Positions 46,801 to 54,667 of a stretch of DNA of 64,000 nucleotides are shown here, piece after piece. A program made the position numbers and the translations under genes. Position 1 is the first letter of the stretch. Every line of letters starts with the position of its first letter. The notes beneath the pieces were generated by a model. It was not told the DNA's origin. It did no database searches and saw only the letters and a list, made by a program, of their open reading frames with translations. The stretch comes from Anadara kagoshimensis (Eukaryota; Mollusca; Bivalvia; Arcoida; Arcidae): positions 72,033,356 through 72,097,355 of the forward strand of contig CM037865.1 of assembly GCA_021292105.1 (NCBI GenBank), written 5' to 3'.

Positions 46801-48489
46801 GATTTTTGTTTTGGACTAATAAATTTCAGAAGTAGCTTGTCCACAACTTGTAGGTAAAAAAATACATACATGTATAAGATAAAGGGTAATCAACACTTAT
46901 GATCAATCAAATCTCCGAGGCATCGCAGGAAAACCTCTCAAATGTGGTAAACTGAGACATGACAGGAAGAGCCTATCTAATGTGGCAAAATGGGGCATAC
47001 ACGTGACAAAGTGACAAAGTTCTGAACTGAGGTAAGACAAAAAATAACCTCTTTAATGTGCTCAAATCAGGACGACAAATTGAGGTGACAAGAAGCATCT
47101 GTTTCATGTGCAGAAATTAAATCGATGGCTGTGAGAACTACCTCAAGGATTTAAAGGATGGACATTTTACTTAAAACTAGTTTTTGGGAAAGACTGAAAG
47201 CAAAAGATTCAAAATAAAATAAATAAAGCTGGCTTTATAAGATTTTGGACAGGTTTCAAATTTAAATATCAGAACATTTTGTAATACAATCCAAGTGGTT
47301 AAAATTTGTCTTATTTCACATTTATTCATTAACAAAAACACACTTTTAGGAAATGAACCCTTATTATAACACTTGTAACTAAGTTTACTTTTAATGTAGT
47401 CACAAAAATGATCAACTTACTTGAATAATTTTGAGAATTCACTGCTGATGAGATGTGATTCACTTCTTATAGTGTCAATTCCATCTAAAATAAAAAGGAA
47501 AATGCTGATTAAAATACTAACAAAAGGATCACTTACATATTGTTAAACATCACATTAGCTCTTTGTGACAAGACATAGTTTGTCTTCATAGAATATGACT
47601 TAAGGCAATGACTTTTATTTGAAGCATCATTTTTCTGACTTATATGCAATAAATGTAGGTCAATTTTTTAGTATGGTGTCTCAAGATAAAAGTCTTTAAA
47701 ATGTTAAATAATTTTTTCATGAATATTTTTTTGCACTTGCACTTGCATTATCATCCATTTGCATGAAGTGATGATTCATTGATGTGAAAGTTTCCTATTT
47801 AACAGTTGTCAAATACGTCATGTTCATCTAAGATCATGAAATGTTTCTAGTTAAAGTTGTTTACATTACTTACTTTTAACAGCTGTAGCATTGAGAGAGT
47901 ATTTATCTAACTGTTGTATGATTGATTTCCCCTGCAGTACACACATACATTCCATGTCAGCGTTAAATCTGAGATCTGACAACCAGAACTGGACAGGATC
48001 CCTCTCAATTTTCTTAGGGGCAGCATGATGATACCTGATATATTAATAAACAAATATTGACATAAATTAGTGTTGTGTGGATAAGCAATATCATTGAAAT
48101 AAAATATAAATAATGTATTACTGTATATACTATACTAATTTCTGCAGTTCAATGGCAGTGTTCATTCTAGGATTTTTCAGATGGGACCACTATCAAAATA
48201 GTTCCTCTGAAACAACATAACATCAATATCTTTGCCTTCATGTAATACATGTATTAAATATGACCCACTTAGGCCTTAACAATGGGGTCATTTGGCAAAA
48301 AAGGGGACCAATGGCCCCATCCAGAATTAACACTACTGACTGATTAAATATTCTATAAATGAAAATCATGTATATGGGATATAATCTGATATACCATATC
48401 AGGTTATACTGTCATTTGTATATGGTTTAAGGAATGTCAATAATAACTTACATGTATTTTTGAGCTGTCTTTCTAGTATGTTGTAACAT
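22313..48489 (-). CDS. INSC: Inscuteable spindle-orientation adaptor
   Basis: INSC links Par polarity proteins to the LGN/GPSM2-Galpha complex and orients the mitotic spindle at the cell cortex. Thirteen coding exons on the - strand (48452-48489, 47874-48034, 47421-47484, 46436-46559, 42178-42230, 41104-41215, 40049-40162, 39356-39481, 38038-38209, 37315-37490, 23613-23838, 23080-23156, 22313-22444) all have GT-AG borders and sum to 1575 bases, 524 residues plus stop. The LGN-binding peptide lies at about residues 25-49 (DPVQFWLSDL, then ECMCVLQGKS). A helical region and Armadillo-type repeats fill most of the remainder (for example ALRALATICCVAES, VAGVIAQVTSP, FLLAAAAIANITFMD, ERIQQKAAIALTRICRD). 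The C-terminus is DENFV, parallel to vertebrate EESFV. Length is close to the vertebrate protein. Intron 10 is 13.5 kb, nearly all satellite. Confidence 0.95.
23080..23156 (-). CDS. INSC: INSC exon 12
   Basis: Acceptor GTTTAACAG and donor TTG|GTATGT. Encodes VPRLVQLCKNTKERNKSDAV and LVACL, aligning with vertebrate SRLIELCRSPSERNSSDAVL. Confidence 0.95.
23613..23838 (-). CDS. INSC: INSC exon 11
   Basis: Acceptor ATTTTACAG and donor CAAG|GTTAGT. Encodes VATILANMVAADSCRVGVIE and ACERIQQKAAIALTRICRD. It joins KDQ of exon 10 in phase 0, giving KDQVATILANM, parallel to vertebrate RDQIVTILANM. Confidence 0.95.
24075..24190 (-). mobile_element. SINE tail fragment in INSC intron 10
   Basis: CAGGGTCCTAGTCAAGAATA, TTTTACTTATATCAAAGAGA and TTACCAGCAATTGGTGGTG match the tail of the SINE at 4097-4200. 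No tRNA-like head is visible. Confidence 0.55.
24221..37379 (-). repeat. 86-bp satellite made of INSC exon 10 end plus its splice donor (about 153 units)
   Basis: On the - strand each unit is 65 bases of exon 10 (from CACCTAGAATTC to AAAGATCAG) followed by 21 bases of intron 10 (GTAAGTGGCTTTACAGTGTT and A). The unit at 37315-37379 is the real exon end. From CCTGATCTTT at 24241 to the same word at 37314 is 13073 bases, which is 152 x 86 + 1; an extra A near 25859 accounts for the odd base. Variation is mostly single-base (GAT[A/G]GCAGA, CAGTCC/CAGTTC, GTAAG/GTAGTA). Almost every unit keeps a usable GT donor. The intronic part also holds a weak acceptor-like CTTTACAG. Confidence 0.97.
37315..37490 (-). 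CDS. INSC: INSC exon 10, source of the 86-bp satellite
   Basis: Acceptor TTCTGTTTTAG and donor CAG|GTAAGTGG. Encodes LCNSTRSHEIFLLAAAAIAN, ITFMDSLACDILLQYDAPRI and LIQSCGTQIADSLFVKDQ. Its last 65 bases plus 21 bases of intron are the unit repeated about 152 more times downstream. If the next donor (86 bases on) were used, the frame would run VSGFTVLHLESSYSPVVLR and stop. Confidence 0.95.
37560..38030. other. INSC intron 9
   Basis: AT-rich intron between coding exons 10 and 9, with no repeat or element recognised. Confidence 0.5.
38038..38209 (-). CDS. INSC: INSC exon 9
   Basis: Acceptor ATTATACAG and donor TTAG|GTAATT. Encodes EGGVDCLTDILCD and VAGVIAQVTSP, aligning with vertebrate LADILTDN and VVAQVTSP. 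Confidence 0.95.
38364..38915 (+). repeat. Perfect 46-bp tandem repeat, 12 copies
   Basis: Exactly 552 bases = 12 x 46. The unit starts TCGGGTATAACAGAACAGCC, continues AAAATGGCATAAAGTAACAA and ends GTTATG. I see no difference among copies. Flanking sequence (TCTGTAAAGTGTTTTCTC before, AAAATATGTCATAATATG after) matches a single-copy relative at 41760-41850. It lies in INSC intron 8. Confidence 0.95.
39356..39481 (-). CDS. INSC: INSC exon 8
   Basis: Acceptor TCATTGTAG and donor AAG|GTAAAT. Encodes EGGVRALLDICKMSG and ALRALATICCVAES, an Armadillo-type repeat aligning with vertebrate QALRTLASICCVEE. Confidence 0.94.
40049..40162 (-). CDS. INSC: INSC exon 7
   Basis: Acceptor GTATTTACAG and donor AGG|GTAAGT. 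Encodes KVITALDDANNPISLSTSIG and GLEGEHMCYIIAR, aligning with vertebrate GAPLCRIIAK just before the EGGV turn. Confidence 0.92.
41104..41215 (-). CDS. INSC: INSC exon 6
   Basis: Acceptor CTCTTTTTAG and donor CAG|GTAAGT. Encodes VLADNKTPLKIPVV and FLGQSFSRLVDLALGFLVQ, parallel to the vertebrate LGQHFGQLLELAL segment. Confidence 0.92.
41325..41490 (+). mobile_element. Retroelement 3' region fragment in INSC intron 5
   Basis: TTAACCTTCCAGAGCACCCA, GCCTCACTTCACTGGTGGAA and GATTTGAACATGAACTGGTA are the 37-bp-seed and 56-bp-seed blocks of the dispersed retroelement, here in + orientation and unamplified. Confidence 0.65.
41755..41890 (+). repeat. Single-copy relative of the 46-bp repeat element
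   Basis: TCTGTAAAGTGATTTCTC, AAGTGTAACAGAATGGCTAA, AACACAAGTCACAATGACTA and ACGTCATAATATG follow the same order as 38345-38940, but with one diverged internal unit. It ends near a short inverted repeat (ATGACGTCAT / ATGACATCAT). Confidence 0.6.
42178..42230 (-). CDS. INSC: INSC exon 5
   Basis: Acceptor TTAATTTCAG and donor GAAAG|GTAATA. A 53-base exon encoding QQEVVMGECAKLAQHVE, predicted helical. Phase fits both sides. Confidence 0.85.
43255..43610. mobile_element. Probable dispersed repeat in INSC intron 4
   Basis: CCAGAGGTCTATGGACCTTA, GACCGCTCACC and repeated 'CTGACCTTTCTG...TCACTGTGACCTTGAA' phrases resemble a repeat common in bivalve genomes (from memory). No ends or duplications are visible here. 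Confidence 0.35.
43783..43814. repeat. (TA)n microsatellite
   Basis: Sixteen TA dinucleotides in a row in INSC intron 4. Confidence 0.95.
44330..44604 (+). pseudogene. LINE ORF2 C-terminal fragment
   Basis: An open stretch with CDRLCILCNSGQIENKIHFL, LHCSLYSPLRNVLF and FILSAFNFIKKLF. The C-x2-C, H, C spacing matches the C-terminal zinc-finger-like tail of non-LTR RT proteins. It is followed by a short 3' region (GTGACTTATAGGTCCATTGG) and is 5'-truncated. It lies antisense in INSC intron 4. Confidence 0.7.
44774..44950. mobile_element. Small TA-flanked DNA transposon (MITE)
   Basis: Ends CAGTCCAACCTGCC and GGTTTGACAG form imperfect terminal inverted repeats flanked by TA on both sides. The 177-base body includes AAAGACCACCTCTATATAGG and GTTCTTTATTCATATTATTT. 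The same family occurs at 53755-53916 and, degraded, at 9116. The size and TA target suggest a Tc1/mariner-type non-autonomous element. Confidence 0.75.
45460..45900 (+). mobile_element. SINE-like sequence with a 5S rRNA-derived segment
   Basis: 45811-45858 reads AAGAAGTTAAGCAACCTTGA, then GCGTGGTCTACACCTGGATG and TGTGATCATGG. This parallels the internal promoter part of 5S rRNA (GAAGTTAAGCAAC, GGGCGTGGTCAGTACTTGGA, TGGGTGACCA). The preceding block (45470-45550) has the TCTTTCGGACGAGACATTAA phrase common in mollusc SINE tails. Two SINEs next to each other is an alternative. It lies in INSC intron 4. Confidence 0.55.
46436..46559 (-). CDS. INSC: INSC exon 4
   Basis: Acceptor TATTTTTCAG and donor GAG|GTAAGT. 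Encodes FLESEKWKNVRPYTLQITCH and then IRSLIHECNQIITN, parallel to vertebrate DRWARVHSMSVRLTCHARSM. Confidence 0.92.
47421..47484 (-). CDS. INSC: INSC exon 3
   Basis: Acceptor TTTATTTTAG and donor TTCAA|GTAAGT. Encodes GIDTIRSESHLISSEFSKLF. Phases (2 bases in, 2 bases out) fit both neighbours. Confidence 0.88.
47874..48034 (-). CDS. INSC: INSC exon 2, LGN-binding peptide
   Basis: Acceptor ATATATCAG and donor AAAA|GTAAGT. Encodes YHHAAPKKIERDPVQFWLSD and then ECMCVLQGKSIIQQLDKYS. The W30/L31/D33 and ECMCVLQ pattern matches the vertebrate INSC peptide that winds through the TPR groove of LGN/GPSM2. Confidence 0.93.
48155..48340 (+). repeat. Dispersed repeat, copy 1 (inverted relative at 63170-63350)
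   Basis: GACCCACTTAGGCCTTAACA and GGGGTCATTTGGCAAAAAAG here match, in reverse complement, ACAAGGCCTAAGTGGGCCTT and TGACCAAATGCCCC at 63200-63240. A TACATGTATT segment lies next to the match in both copies. Class unknown. Confidence 0.5.
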
Positions 48490-48602
48490 CCTGAGTATCT
48501 GGACCAGATTTATTACTTCAACTCTTTATAGTACTACATACATTACTACATACAAATCAATTTCATCTTTGGTAGGCCATAATACTGATTTATGACTCTC
48601 AT
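48452..48602 (-). CDS. INSC: INSC exon with start codon (coding 48489-48452)
   Basis: Acceptor ATTTATTTTTAG just above 48602 and donor CAT|GTAAGT at 48451. The reading frame set by the next exon is open back to the ATG at 48489 (MLQHTRKTAQKY), with a stop farther upstream in frame. A second methionine (residue 13) is split AT|G across the splice. It could be the true start if the first ATG is skipped. Confidence 0.7.
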
Positions 48603-48877
48603 CTAAAAATAAATAAAGATTTATGTGAGTATGGCATGCCACTTCTTGTATAACATCAAATTGTGTTTTTTAAGAACTTGAACTTCCACTACAGCCATGC
48701 TCATGATATCTATACTGGGTTTATACTGTAGTAAGCATTTTCTACATTGACATGCATATAGAACATGTTTATAATGATGAACAAGATTAATTCAGATTTA
48801 TTCAGAATATGATTGATTTTGCTCTTTAACAAGCTGGTAATTGATTCTTCCTGATTATCATTTTATCACTATCAATC

Positions 48878-49178
48878 GACTTGATTGATTGAATGGTGTT
48901 TTACGCCTCAGTCAAGATTATTTAACTTATATCAAGTTGTCACCATCTATAGGTGAAATGGCAGGAATTTTTACCTTTGCAGTAAGCTCAAGCCTCAAGG
49001 CAATGTGCAGGAAGAGTTCTTAAATGTGCGATGCCTGCCATGACATAGGGCATCAGTCTGTGACTTTCATTTCTAAACGCTGATCGATAACAAGTGCTTG
49101 GTGAAAGAACAGTCATTACCTATTTTTAAGTCTTGGTCAGACCCTAGCCAGGGTTTGAACCCACAACCTCCCAAGTAC
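48878..49178 (-). mobile_element. 5'-truncated SINE in the INSC 5' intron
   Basis: GAATGGTGTTTTACGCCTCA, GTCAAGATTATTTAACTTAT and CAGGGTTTGAACCCACAACC match the SINE at 4097. Flanking copies of CTATCAATC (48869-48877 and 49179-49187) look like a target duplication. The tRNA-like head is cut at the B box, so the copy is 5'-truncated. Confidence 0.75.
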
Positions 49179-49532
49179 CTATCAATCAATTTATCATGTC
49201 TCTTCTACATGTGTTATAATACTACTGTATTCCTGAAACTTTGGGGAATGCATAATTTAGATGTGCAAGATTCTATATGTAGCTTTCCCAGATTTAAAAT
49301 CCACACTCTGAAATTCAGATGTAGTTAAAAAAAATGACGCTCCTGTAAAGTTGTTATCATAACACAAAACTGAAATAAACAACATTTCTGTTGACTCCGT
49401 GGGAGTCCTATTTCATAATTTGTGTATGTTCAAATACAATCACCTGTTATAACATGGTCAAGCACGTGTAAGCTTAAATCCCAATGACAATATTCTTAAG
49501 ATTAAACGCTTCTAAAAATGATTTCAACTTAC

Positions 49533-49640
49533 CTTTTGCCTTAGTTGTAAACACACCCGTGCTGCCAGTGTTTGGTTTGTCAATGTTCTAAGCGAACACG
49601 CATTCTAAAATTCAGGCTGAAATCCGAAAATGACTCTCAA
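49533..49640 (-). other. INSC: Putative INSC 5' untranslated exon
   Basis: On the - strand the sequence ends AAGGCAAAAG|GTAAGTTG with the donor at 49532-49531. No long open frame is present. The transcription start is inferred near 49600-49650, where a GC-richer patch with ACCGGAAATA (ETS-type core, 49641-49650) occurs. It would splice to the acceptor TTTTTAG at about 48603. Confidence 0.55.
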
Positions 49641-49826
49641 TATTTCCGGTAGACGGGGAAATATTTCACCAAAAATATTTTTACGGGGTTTCAAATTGCA
49701 TTTACTTTAAAAATGAATTTATACAATACTTTTAAAAAGTTGAGAAAGAACAAAATTTTCACTCTCCATACATAATACTTTAAGGTTCCGTTTTCTCGGG
49801 TTTTTAATGTCACGGGTTTTTTCCAT
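49641..49826. promoter_or_regulatory. Probable INSC promoter remnant, left of the foldback element
   Basis: Between the INSC 5' exon and the foldback insertion. It includes the ETS-type ACCGGAAATA (- strand, 49650-49641). The rest is AT-rich. Promoter function is inferred from position only. Confidence 0.35.
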
Positions 49827-51674
49827 GGGTGCAAGACGTTTCGTCCCATAGGACTTTTCGTCCCATGCCATTTCGTACCATATTCAGGACTTTTCGTCCC
49901 ATACTCGTAAGACGTTTCGTACCATAGGACTTTTCGTCCCATGATATTTCGTAACATTTTCAGGACTTTTCGTTCCATAATTTTAAGATTAACCATAACA
50001 TTTCGTAGCTTGTCCTTGGTTTTTCGTACCGTTACATTCGTTTTAACGTTTATCTTGGTGTTATTGTGCGATTTTTAATGGAAATTTGACGATGCATTAT
50101 TTAGTTTATTTAAAGTGTTCAATAATTTTCCCATGTCCGTGAAACAAAAATGTGAGTTGTTCGATTCTATGTGTGTTTCAATACTTTGTTATGCATCAGA
50201 AATTTGAGGCTTCCACAAATCTGAAAATATTGATATTATTCATAATAAATTTTGCAGAAATGTTCTTAATGTAAACCAACGCCTGTTGATGCAATGCTTG
50301 GCGAACTGGGTCGTTATCCTATGTTTATTAAACGACAAGAACGTATTATTAAATATTAGTTTAAAATTTTACAAAACCATGATAGTATAATTTTTAAGAT
50401 TTATAGTGTATTATTGTTTGATGCTAACAATGGTAAAATGAACTGGGTGTATAATGTAAAAAATCTTATATGTAGTCTCGGATTTCCAGAATTTTGGAAT
50501 TGTCAAAACCCAAATTTGGATTAGTGTGGAATTAATATACAACGTTTACATGACCAGTACATTGAACACTGGCATTATTCTATTAGTACCAAATCACAGT
50601 TATTGTTATACCAAAATGTTAAACGTAATTTTAAATTTGAATCGTATTTAGACTTATTGTGTATAGACCATTCTTCTTTAATAGCACAACTTAGATGTGG
50701 GTCTTTAAAATTATCTATAGAATCGGGTAGATACCCAATATTCCGAGAGAGCAGAGAATTTGTAGATGCTGCAACATGAACTTTTTAGAAGACGAATATC
50801 ATTCTATACTCATATGTCCACTATATCAAGAAATAAGGAAACAGTTTTTACCAAAATATTATAATCATTGGCCTAGTATATATAAACTTTATAATCTTAT
50901 TATTTGTAATTCAGAGTCTCTTATTTTAAAATTATCAAAGTATTTATTTCATGCATTTAAATTAAGACAAAATTATATTCAACAGTTTAATTAAGTATAA
51001 CACACTGTACCTAATATATGTATTTGAGGTTAATTGTATTCTGTCGCTATCTTGCTACAAGTTGTTAATACTTTATGCAAATAAACTATTATTGCTATAT
51101 TTACATATACAATACCCTTTTCATAAGATTTATTTGAAGTATGTCTCTTTTGATGCCCGTGCTTCTTTGTGTTTGTAGAACGTTCCCTGTGAAATGACTA
51201 TCCCAATATTTTGCATCTTAACCCACGCTGCTTAACAAACATACCGAACAACAAAAGCTTGTGGAAAAATGGTTTGTTTTCATTTTTCATGAAAAAAAAA
51301 AAATAATAATCAGTATTCCCGATCAGTGTTATCTGTTTATGGCTTTAAAGTTTATTCAACTTCACTTAATATGAAAATAATTAAATTTTATTAAAAAAAA
51401 ATAATAAAATAAAATAAATATCTCCAAGCTGTGTTTGACTTAATATAAAAATAATTAAATTTTATTCACAAAATAATAATAATAATAAAACAAAAAACAA
51501 ATGAATAAATAATATTTATTTATCTCTTTTAGATAATATAACAATGTTACGAAATGTCTTGGGACGAAAAGTCCTATGGTACGAAACGTCTTACAAATAT
51601 GGGACGAAAAGTCCTGAATATGGTACGAAATGGCATGGGACGAAAAGTCCTATGGGACGAAACGTCTGTAATCC
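49827..51674. mobile_element. Foldback-type element with long inverted repeats and 8-bp target duplication
   Basis: The left arm (49834 to about 49985) and right arm (51541-51667) are near-perfect inverted copies built of sub-repeats such as GGGACGAAAAGTCCTATGG and GGGACGAAACGTC. The termini GGGTGCAAGACG and CGTCTGTAATCC pair partially. The flanks carry TTTTCCAT at 49819-49826 and 51675-51682. The interior holds a decayed LINE piece (50110-51000) and AT-rich sequence. No transposase is visible, so the element is non-autonomous. It separates the INSC and SVIP 5' ends. Confidence 0.85.
50110..51000 (+). pseudogene. Decayed LINE ORF2 C-terminus inside the foldback element
   Basis: Reads in broken frames: MSVKQKCELFDSMCVSILCY, then after a frameshift MLGELGRYPMFIKRQERIIK, later RCGSLKLSIESGRYP, and DEYHSILICPLYQEIRKQFL. 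This follows the order of invertebrate LINE RT C-terminal regions. Several stops and at least two frameshifts are present. Confidence 0.7.
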
Positions 51675-51682
51675 TTTTCCAT

Positions 51683-51789
51683 TTAGATAGTACAATCACC
51701 TGTCAGCTGGCCGCTTGTGTCCCGTCAAAAATAACAACTATAAAGACTGGTTGTGGAGGCGTGAAAGTAAAAGCCGTGTAGCTGTCACG
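51683..51789 (+). promoter_or_regulatory. Probable SVIP promoter and 5' untranslated region
   Basis: About 107 bases between the right target duplication of the foldback element and the SVIP ATG. It is richer in GC than its surroundings (GTCAGCTGGCCGCTTGTGTC). There is no clear TATA box. Function is inferred from position. Confidence 0.4.
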
Positions 51790-51849
51790 ATGGGGATTTG
51801 TCTACCGTGTTTAAGTGGTCAAGTTGATGATTACAGTCAACCAAGCCCA
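51790..51849 (+). CDS. SVIP: SVIP exon 1
   Basis: ATG in context CACGATGG. Encodes MGICLPCLSGQVDDYSQPSP and ends at CCA|GTAATT. The donor is weaker than consensus, but it is the one that keeps phase with exon 2. Confidence 0.88.
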
Positions 51850-54667
51850 GTAATTATCATTCTTTTCTAATTATTTTGAAATTTTCATGTTGGGATGTTA
51901 AAGAGTCCGTCTGGTCACCCACACTTTTCCCCCGTGAATTTTGAACAGATTTACTAACACCATTATTTGAACATACTTACCTAAGTGTGTCCAAAACCCA
52001 GAAAATCACCTTGATCACCTATATTTGGCTCTATTGTATCTATGCTATTGTTAAAAATAAAGTATGATCAATTGGATCTTCTTTGTTCATTGCATATAAA
52101 TTATGAAACTTCTGTTATATGCAGTACTTAATCAAATAAATTTCATTTGCATTTATAACAGGAAAGAGAAAAGTGCAGTGTCCAAACAAGGACTTAAACA
52201 TAGACTTGAAGATCATAGCTTTTGAACAGAAATTTTAAAAAGACATTTATGAACCATGAATTTCAGTCTAGACTCAAACCCAGGTCTGACCTTCTCATTT
52301 GTAGTAGGACGCATGCTCTTCTGACTGAGGTACTCTTCCACTTATGGAGTCAAGCCCAGTACATCCCTCCCTTTCTTTTTTGGTACAACTACCTTGAATT
52401 CAAGTCTCGGGATCAGGTTATACCCTGGGACCAACCTATTACTGTAAACCGTGTTTTTTTAGCGGCAGTTTTATTTTAGCGCAATTGGCGATAAGAGTGA
52501 CGGCGCTAAAATAAAACTGTCGCTAAAGTTTCAAACTAAATAGGTACTGTACAGCGCTTAGAACGGGTATGAATGACGTTGAATGGTTACATAATCACTT
52601 TTCAAATAATAGGATGTCACAGGTGTAAAAATAGTGGTATGGCTTCCATCAATATACTCACGTATGATAAGTAATTAGGGATTAATGACCAAGTAAACTG
52701 ACCACCGACAAGCGGATTAACGGATAAAATAGGGGATGTTAATCATTGTCATTGTGATGCTTACATTGTGACAAGTCTTATTGTCACGTAATTAAGTTTA
52801 ATTGACCAGTTCACCTAACAGTAATGGACTTCAATAATTAAAATCTTAATAATGAATATCAACAATAAGACCCATTGCTTGGGAATTGTTTTTTTCTGTG
52901 ATGTCGGCAACATCCTGTAAGTCCTCATTGTTGACCTCTAATGATCTAAGCGGCTATTATCAGGGTTACATCGACAATGTGTGGAAACATTTGAAATGGA
53001 TTAGTATGTTTGTTTTTGATTGTATTTGAAATACAAACAGTTGATATTAAAAAAAAATAGGTAATTGTCGATTTGAATATGTTTTCAGTAAAATATGTAA
53101 TCGACTATGATGCAAGCGTCCTCCAGACAACTGTCTGTCTTGTGACTTACCGAGATTTTCTCTCAGTAAAAGTCAAACAAATTAAAACACCATTTATTAC
53201 ATAGTTATTTTTATTTTTTTTTTCTTGTAACTTGCCGAATACTGGCACCCTCTTCTTAAATTTTTGGGTTTTTTGGCTAAAAGTTGCGGTAATATAAAGA
53301 CGTATTATATGTCTCAGTCTGGAATTGATTACGCTAAAATTAAACTGCGCTAATATGTTTACCATTCATCAATCGCTAAAATAAGTATGCGCTAATATAA
53401 AGCGGTTTACAGTATATAGATGAGACATTTTAAGGCAGGTTTAACTGTATGGATAAAAATGTAGATTCAGACCCATTTATTCTGTAGAAACTCATTTAAC
53501 AGCATTATTGTAAATATATTTAAATAGGAAACAAGACGAAGGCAACAGGCAGAGGCAGCAGAGAAAAGAAAGCATGATAATGAAGCAAGAGGTGTAAAAG
53601 ATCCAGAAGCTCTGAAAAGAAAACAACAGAGAAGAGAAGAACTGGAGAAGAAAGAACAGGGTGGAAATAGCAGTGGTGATGGTTTAAAGGTAAAATTTTC
53701 AGATTGGATTGGATTAATGGTGTTTTATATCCCAGTCAAGATTTTTTTCACATACAGTGCAACCTGCCTTAAAGGCCACCTCTGTATAAGGGCCACCTGT
53801 TTATATAAAGGTCAGTAGAATTGTATCCAAATTGTTCTTTATTCATATTTTTTGAACCTGTATATAAAGGCCACTTACTGATTCCTTTGGATGACCTTTA
53901 TTGACAGGTTTGACTGTATATTAAGACAACCTGTTCTAGGATGGCAGAGGAAACCTGAGCACCTGGAAAAACCCACCAAATTCCCTAAAGCAAACTGACA
54001 ACTTTTTCTCACACTAGGATCTGCACACGTGTGATTCCAACCTAGTAGATGAGAGGTGCTGTAATTTATACCACTTAGCCACTGAGGCCACCAAGATAGA
54101 TGATAGAGTACATGAAACTGTAAATAGATTATAGAATTTATATGGAGATGTCACCAGCTATGGGTGAATTATGTTGCAGAAACCTGTGAGTAATGTGCTC
54201 ACAACAACTAGCACTTAGGGAGTGGGGTTCTTTTTGTACCACACCTACCATAAAATGGCATCATGTTCTTAAGGTAGAATATTTGCAGGGTTCCTCTGTG
54301 TCACACCTACCATGATGCAGGTCATTAATTGATGGAACCTGTTATGACTTTCATTTTTACACTCAGTGTTTTGATAAAGAAAGTCACTAATGGCATTCTA
54401 CTTATGTAGGGAACATTTTACCAATTTATTGACACTATTGCTAGGTTCGTTTTAAGGGTTACATAAATTTCAACAAAATATGTTTTCTTGTTTTATGAGT
54501 TATGACTAGATAAAATAACTTTAGTTTATAAAATGCTTAGAAATAGATGCTTAGAATTAAGAAGCTTATCCAGTAGAAATTAAATGATGAATTAATTTTA
54601 AGAAGCTTACCCAGTTTATGGTTAATTTTTTTTATTGTTATTATTTTTCCAGTGGCAGGTTGGATGA
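51790..54667 (+). CDS. SVIP: SVIP, small VCP/p97-interacting protein
   Basis: SVIP is a membrane-anchored cofactor that binds the N domain of the p97/VCP ATPase and inhibits ER-associated degradation; it also acts on lysosomes in muscle. Exons 51790-51849, 53528-53689 and 54653-54667 join in phase 0 to give 78 residues (the human protein is 77). The N-terminus MGICLPC offers Gly2 for myristoylation and Cys4/Cys7 for palmitoylation. The VCP-interacting motif R-x5-AA-x2-R is at R24, A30, A31 and R34 (RRQQAEAAEKR), followed by an acidic/basic helix and the conserved ending GDGLKWQVG, parallel to vertebrate EGGLRWTVS. It is divergent from INSC with a foldback element between them. Confidence 0.93.
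52442..53412. mobile_element. TA-flanked DNA transposon in SVIP intron 1
   Basis: Ends CTGTAAACCG and CGGTTTACAG are perfect 10-base inverted repeats flanked by TA (52440-52441 and 53413-53414). Near the left end is a hairpin: AGCGGCAGTTTTATTTTAGC against GCTAAAATAAAACTGTCGCT. Related GCGCTAATAT words lie near the right end. 971 bases with no transposase visible. Confidence 0.75.
53528..53689 (+). CDS. SVIP: SVIP exon 2, p97-binding helix
   Basis: Acceptor ATATTTAAATAG and donor AAAG|GTAAAA. 54 codons starting ETRRRQQAEAAEKRKHDNEA, followed by LKRKQQRREELEKKEQ and ending SGDGLK. Highly charged and helical, containing the VCP-interacting motif. Confidence 0.93.
53698..54110 (-). mobile_element. 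SINE with second tRNA-like head, SVIP intron 2
   Basis: The left side GGATTAATGGTGTTTTATAT and CCCAGTCAAGATTTTTTTCA is the shared SINE tail. The right side reads on the - strand GGTGGCCTCAGTGGCTAAGT and a B-box-like GGTTGGAATCACAC. It is split by the small transposon at 53755-53916. Confidence 0.65.
53755..53916. mobile_element. MITE nested in the SINE
   Basis: Ends CAGTGCAACCTGCC and GACAGGTTTGACTG are inverted repeats flanked by TA on both sides. The body matches 44774-44950 (GTTCTTTATTCATATTTTTT). 162 bases. Confidence 0.8.
54653..54667 (+). CDS. SVIP: SVIP exon 3, last four residues
   Basis: Acceptor TATTTTTCCAG, then TGG CAG GTT GGA TGA (WQVG stop). The tiny coding part matches the position of the vertebrate C-terminal RWTVS. 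Confidence 0.88.
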   Translation, partial: WQVG

